Origin: Shewanella olleyana | GTDB taxonomy: Bacteria; Pseudomonadota; Gammaproteobacteria; Enterobacterales; Shewanellaceae | Length of the DNA stretch: 64,000 bases | Direction: 5' to 3' | NCBI RefSeq assembly: GCF_023283825.1 | Contig: NZ_JAKILD010000010.1 | Location: 95,241-159,240 of the forward strand | Shown: positions 60,882-64,000 of the stretch, piece after piece | How the letters are laid out: each line of letters begins with the position of its first letter | Position numbering within the stretch: the stretch's first letter is position 1 | Made by a program: the position numbers and the translations under genes | Notes under the pieces: generated by a model | Database searches by the model: none | What the model was told of the DNA's origin: nothing | Seen by the model: the letters and a program-made list of their open reading frames with translations, nothing else

Positions 60882-61910
60882 TCAGCTATTGATGTCTAAA
60901 AGAATCGTCTCCAGACGATCTTTAATCATTTCCGGAAGACGACGTTTTGCTTCTGTTGCAGCTAAATTGATTGCTTGTAAGTAAGCCGCTTCATCAGCGT
61001 TTCCATGACTCTTTACTACTATTCCGCGCAATCCTATCAGACTTGCGCCATTGTAGTGGTCGGGGTTCATCTTACTGAGCACTGATTGTATACGTGGAGC
61101 GAGGAGTTTAGACAACATCCGAATGAACAAACCTTGCGTCAGACCACGTTTTAATTGGTGCACTAACAGCTTAGCAATGCCTTCAGATGTTTTTAAAGTG
61201 ATGTTGCCAACAAAGCCATCGCAGACAATTACATCGACTGTTCCAGTGAATATTTCATCACCTTCAACAAACCCTGTGTAATTGACTTGTTCAGTATCCA
61301 TTAGATACTGCGCAGCTTGTTGGACTTGATCGTTGCCCTTAACGTCTTCAATACCGACGTTCAATAATGCAACTTTAGGTCTAGCGCGTTTATGGACAGC
61401 TTCACATAAAACTGAGCCCATGACAGCAAACTGAAATAAGGTTTCAGAGTCACAGGAAACGTTAGCGCCTAGATCTAATAAATAAACAGGTTTACCTGTA
61501 ATAGCAGGTAACCTACTCACCAAAGCGGGCCTATCAACGCCAGGAAGCGTTTTAAGCAAAATCTTAGCTAATGCCATTAGCGCACCCGTATTACCGGCAC
61601 TAACACACGCTTGCGCTTTACCATCTTTAACTAATTCTAACGCCAAACGCATTGAACTTTGTTTGCGAGAACGAATAGCTTGGATAGGTCTATCACACAT
61701 GGTGATAACTTCAGTGGTATGAATAATTTGAATGCGTGCACGAATGGCACTGTCAATATCAACTAGAAAAGGATCTATTTCAGCTTGATTGCCGACTAGA
61801 ATAATGGATAGTTGAGAATTGAATTTCAGTGCCTGCAAGGCTGCAGGCACTGTGACGAGGGGGCCATTATCGCCCCCCATCACATCTAACGCGAGCGTCA
61901 GATCCGTCAT
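60882..61910 (-). CDS. plsX: Phosphate acyltransferase PlsX
   Basis: 342 residues. [10 protein letters not shown] at the start, [10 protein letters not shown] (near 103) and [14 protein letters not shown] are hallmark PlsX segments. Makes acyl-phosphate from acyl-ACP for phospholipid synthesis. It follows rpmF by 15 bases, the order conserved with E. coli. Confidence 0.97.
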   Translation of the reverse strand: MTDLTLALDVMGGDNGPLVTVPAALQALKFNSQLSIILVGNQAEIDPFLVDIDSAIRARIQIIHTTEVITMCDRPIQAIRSRKQSSMRLALELVKDGKAQACVSAGNTGALMALAKILLKTLPGVDRPALVSRLPAITGKPVYLLDLGANVSCDSETLFQFAVMGSVLCEAVHKRARPKVALLNVGIEDVKGNDQVQQAAQYLMDTEQVNYTGFVEGDEIFTGTVDVIVCDGFVGNITLKTSEGIAKLLVHQLKRGLTQGLFIRMLSKLLAPRIQSVLSKMNPDHYNGASLIGLRGIVVKSHGNADEAAYLQAINLAATEAKRRLPEMIKDRLETILLDINS

Positions 61911-61925
61911 AAGATTAGCAACAAA

Positions 61926-62096
61926 TTACTTGTTGATAACCTTTTTACCGCGGTAGAAACCATCAGCAGTCACGTTGTGACGTAGATGTAATTCACCGCT
62001 AGTAGCGTCTACAGATAATTGAGCAGTGCTCAATGCATCGTGTGAACGGCGCATGCCGCGCTTTGAACGTGATTTTTTATTCTGTTGTACAGCCAT
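61926..62096 (-). CDS. rpmF: Ribosomal protein bL32
   Basis: 56 residues, [20 protein letters not shown] at the start and [18 protein letters not shown] at the end, the standard L32 pattern. It lacks the zinc-binding CXXC pairs seen in the C+ variant, so it is a C- type paralog. It lies between yceD and plsX (17- and 15-base gaps), a conserved operon. Confidence 0.97.
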   Translation of the reverse strand: MAVQQNKKSRSKRGMRRSHDALSTAQLSVDATSGELHLRHNVTADGFYRGKKVINK

Positions 62097-62113
62097 TTGA
62101 CTTGTCTCCTAGA

Positions 62114-62638
62114 TTACTTGCTCTTCAGTTTTTCTAACACTGCAAACGGATTTGGACGCTCCTCTTGAGAGGGCTCGATTTCGCCTACAGCTATGTCACT
62201 TGTTCCTAAGTTGCAATCAGCATTCTGATGCATAGGAATAATTGGCATAGCGATTATCAATTCATCTTCGACCAATTGATGCAGACGAACTTCACCAATT
62301 TCATTGCACTCAATCGGCTCATACGCATCCGGGAGCTCATCGATTTCTTCTTGTGTCTTACAAAGACCAAAGGAGAAGTCGACCGTAACCTCTGTGGTAT
62401 ATGGTGTCATACAACGTTGACATAGCAGAGTGAGCTCCGTCACAGCCTTCCCGCGAAGGTAGACTATCCCCTGAATATCGACGCCACATTCTAACGACAC
62501 TGTCACATCGGAACAATCGCCAGCACTTAATTCGTTTAATCGCTTATTCTGTTTGCCTGGCACAACACCTTCATAACGAAGACCGCTGGCAGCAGTTCGA
62601 ATAGGATCAATTGATACTGGTATCTTTACTGTTTGCAT
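62114..62638 (-). CDS. yceD: YceD/DUF177 family protein (23S rRNA accumulation protein)
   Basis: 174 residues. The central LTLLCQRCMTPY with its CxxC (near 91-94) and the C-terminal RPNPFAVLEKLK tail are typical of DUF177/YceD. It is linked to 23S rRNA accumulation in E. coli, with no known biochemistry. First gene of the rpmF-plsX-fab operon. Confidence 0.93.
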   Translation of the reverse strand: MQTVKIPVSIDPIRTAASGLRYEGVVPGKQNKRLNELSAGDCSDVTVSLECGVDIQGIVYLRGKAVTELTLLCQRCMTPYTTEVTVDFSFGLCKTQEEIDELPDAYEPIECNEIGEVRLHQLVEDELIIAMPIIPMHQNADCNLGTSDIAVGEIEPSQEERPNPFAVLEKLKSK

Positions 62639-62878
62639 AAGGCGCGCATATTATAGTTTGAAAACGCTAGAGTCAAAGGAAATTTATCCAAATTGTGGTT
62701 AATTGCTTAACCAAACAAAATGAACAATTTGCTAAAACGCCAACATTAAAATTGATCGAAGCGAAATATTACCTGTGACAGCCTGCGATCACAAGCGCGA
62801 TCCGACTAAATTTACTGCATTTGAACCCAATTTTGACTTATTATAGTCGTAAATATCTAAATACATGAAAGACGTAAC

Positions 62879-63541
62879 ATGAATAGTAAAATCATCTTGG
62901 CTTCTACCTCTGTTTATCGCAAACAAATTCTAGAAAAATTACAACTTCCCTTCGATTGTTTATCACCCGATATCGACGAAACGCCGTTAGCAGATGAAAC
63001 CGCATCAGCATTAGTATTGCGACTAGCTGAACAAAAAGCCCGCGCCGGCGTAGCGTTATATAATAACCAAGCTGCAGAGAACTCTACTACTAATATTAAT
63101 ACTACTAATACTAATACTACTAATACTACTAATACTAAAGAACGGTCAGCTGTGGTTATTGGTTCTGATCAAGTCGCTGTTATTGATGGAAACATCATTG
63201 GCAAGCCACACACAACTGAAAAAGCAATTAAGCAATTGCAGCAAGCCTCAGGAAAAGCCATTACCTTTTATACTGGTCTGAGTGTCGTCCATAACCAAAC
63301 CATGCAAGCATTTAGTCTAGTTGAACCCTTTACCGTTCATTTTAGACATTTAACCTTGGCTGAAATTAGCCACTACGTTGAATTAGAACAGCCTTTATAT
63401 TGTGCTGGCAGTTTTAAAGCAGAAGGATTGGGGATTGCGTTATTTGAAAAACTTGAAGGAGACGATCCCAATACGTTAATTGGGTTACCATTAATAAAGT
63501 TAATAAAATTACTTAAGCAGCATCAAATTAATGTTCTTTAA
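62879..63541 (+). CDS. Maf-type nucleotide pyrophosphatase (YceF-like) with Asn/Thr insert
   Basis: 220 residues versus about 194 for YceF. Family residues are intact: [13 protein letters not shown] with the SxxR motif (10-14), [11 protein letters not shown] with the catalytic Asp (near 97), and the [13 protein letters not shown] [11 protein letters not shown] (near 180). The enzyme hydrolyses non-canonical nucleotides; the YceF branch prefers m7GTP. Between residues 63 and 88 an insert of Asn/Thr repeats interrupts the usual loop. Divergent from yceD, as E. coli yceF is beside yceD. Confidence 0.9.
   Translation: MNSKIILASTSVYRKQILEKLQLPFDCLSPDIDETPLADETASALVLRLAEQKARAGVALYNNQAAENSTTNINTTNTNTTNTTNTKERSAVVIGSDQVAVIDGNIIGKPHTTEKAIKQLQQASGKAITFYTGLSVVHNQTMQAFSLVEPFTVHFRHLTLAEISHYVELEQPLYCAGSFKAEGLGIALFEKLEGDDPNTLIGLPLIKLIKLLKQHQINVL
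63085..63138 (+). repeat. ACT/AAT coding microsatellite in the maf gene
   Basis: Eighteen-codon tract of ACT and AAT triplets (one ATT), arranged largely as ACT-ACT-AAT-type units, encoding Thr/Asn from about residue 70 to 86. Period three, so length changes stay in frame. Confidence 0.92.
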
Positions 63542-63621
63542 ATTGCGGGTTATACTAACGCAAAGAAATAGCAGGGCTCTTAAACTTATTGTCCCGTCCT
63601 GAAATAGGTTGACGGTTTATA

Positions 63622-64000
63622 TTAGACCAGTAGCGTTTGCTGCTGGTCTTTTTTATGCACTTGATTTGGCGTTTTCATTCCTAAGCTCAAGTGTGGCCTC
63701 AATTCATTGTATATAAAAATCGACTCTTCAACGAGCTGCTTTAATTCATTTAGAGTACTGCACGCAGATAACAAAAACTCCTGTTTTAAAATCCCATTTA
63801 TACGTTCTGCCAGTGCATTTTGATAACAATCATAGCCATCTGTCATTGAGGCTCGGATGTCACCTTTTTGCAATGCTGCTTGATATACTGCAGAGCAGTA
63901 CTGCAATCCTCGGTCAGAATGATGTATCGCGCAATGTCGATATTGCCGATTGTTTATTGTCATGTCTAACGCTTTGACGACGTCGGTTGCTTTCATCTCA
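63622..64000 (-). CDS. IS3-family transposase OrfB (integrase core), 5' part outside window
   Basis: About 126 residues of the C-terminal catalytic core; the frame is open past base 64000. The second Asp (HHSDRGLQYCS) and the Glu (ALAERINGILK) of the DDE triad are present, followed by the IS3 signature YNELRPHLSLGMKTPNQV. It catalyses cut-out and insertion of the element. No stop or frameshift is visible in this part. Confidence 0.92.
   Translation of the reverse strand, partial: EMKATDVVKALDMTINNRQYRHCAIHHSDRGLQYCSAVYQAALQKGDIRASMTDGYDCYQNALAERINGILKQEFLLSACSTLNELKQLVEESIFIYNELRPHLSLGMKTPNQVHKKDQQQTLLV
63624..63654 (+). terminator. Terminator inside the IS end
   Basis: AGACCAG/CTGGTCT stem with a 12-base loop and TTTTT on the plus strand, overlapping the last codons of the transposase. 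It would stop transcripts entering the IS from maf. Confidence 0.75.

Larger units (their letters stand above)
63590..64000 (-). mobile_element. Right end of an IS3-family insertion sequence, cut by window edge
   Basis: The element probably begins at TG (63590-63591) in TGTCCCGTCCTGAAATAGG, the terminal inverted repeat, and runs off the window. It contains the 3' part of an orfB-type transposase and an inward-acting terminator. Only one end is seen, so target duplication and completeness cannot be judged. Confidence 0.8.

Overview
The window reads as a chromosomal core segment of a Shewanella-like marine gammaproteobacterium (Alteromonadales). This rests on moderate-to-low GC, gammaproteobacterial gene orders (prc-proQ, aat-infA-clpA-clpS-cspD, pheST-ihfA, nudJ-mnmA-hflD-purB, yceD-rpmF-plsX-fabHDG-acpP-fabF), a monomeric NADP isocitrate dehydrogenase, a DUF2835 protein and a pilZ gene inside the holB operon. 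I recognised no tRNA, rRNA, CRISPR array or prophage. The only mobile DNA is the end of an IS3-family element at the right edge.

Layout. 1-6564 (minus): a four-gene envelope locus, transcribed DUF1302 barrel, DUF1329 LolA-like protein, YCF48 beta-propeller, RND/MMPL permease; the permease runs off the left edge. 6880-12609 (minus): DUF2835 protein, pepN, prc, proQ. 12879-13651 (minus): yebG-msrC behind a consensus LexA box. 13860-17773 (plus): a LetA/LetB lipid-transport operon in which LetA is split into two genes and LetB has seven MCE domains. 17857-21065: an SpmA-SpmB-type membrane protein, rsmF, and an RNA gene that I identify as a homolog of the enterobacterial sigma-S sRNA SdsR (RyeB). 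21101-25769 (minus): pabC-mltG-tmk-holB-pilZ-tatD. 26022-29983: udk, mrp and divergent metG. 30054-33959: a Kef-type antiporter, a NIF3 protein, a histone-H1-like protein and a glycine-zipper protein. 34013-38900: an N-degron cluster (aat, bpt, infA, clpA, clpS, cspD). 39140-47437: icd, rluE, nudJ, mnmA, hflD, purB, roxA. 47607-52414 (minus): lpxM-like acyltransferase, ihfA, pheT, pheS. 52682-55944: a chemoreceptor with an upstream operator-like palindrome, a beta-hydroxyacid dehydrogenase and an acyl-CoA thioesterase. 56232-62638 (minus): the fatty-acid/phospholipid synthesis cluster. 62879-64000: maf and the IS3 end.

Functional themes. Envelope lipid handling recurs: fab/plsX synthesis, an LpxM-type lipid A acyltransferase, the Let MCE bridge, and the RND/DUF1329/DUF1302/YCF48 locus, which has the parts list of a second trans-envelope carrier of hydrophobic molecules. 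That locus is the best candidate for an undescribed system, but its substrate cannot be read from sequence. Proteolysis is a second theme: Prc, PepN and all the N-degron recognition parts. Translation and RNA maintenance form a third (metG, pheST, infA, rsmF, rluE, mnmA, roxA, proQ).

Limits. Family calls come from motif and synteny recognition without database searches. Promoters and operators are judged by eye and are less certain than the genes.
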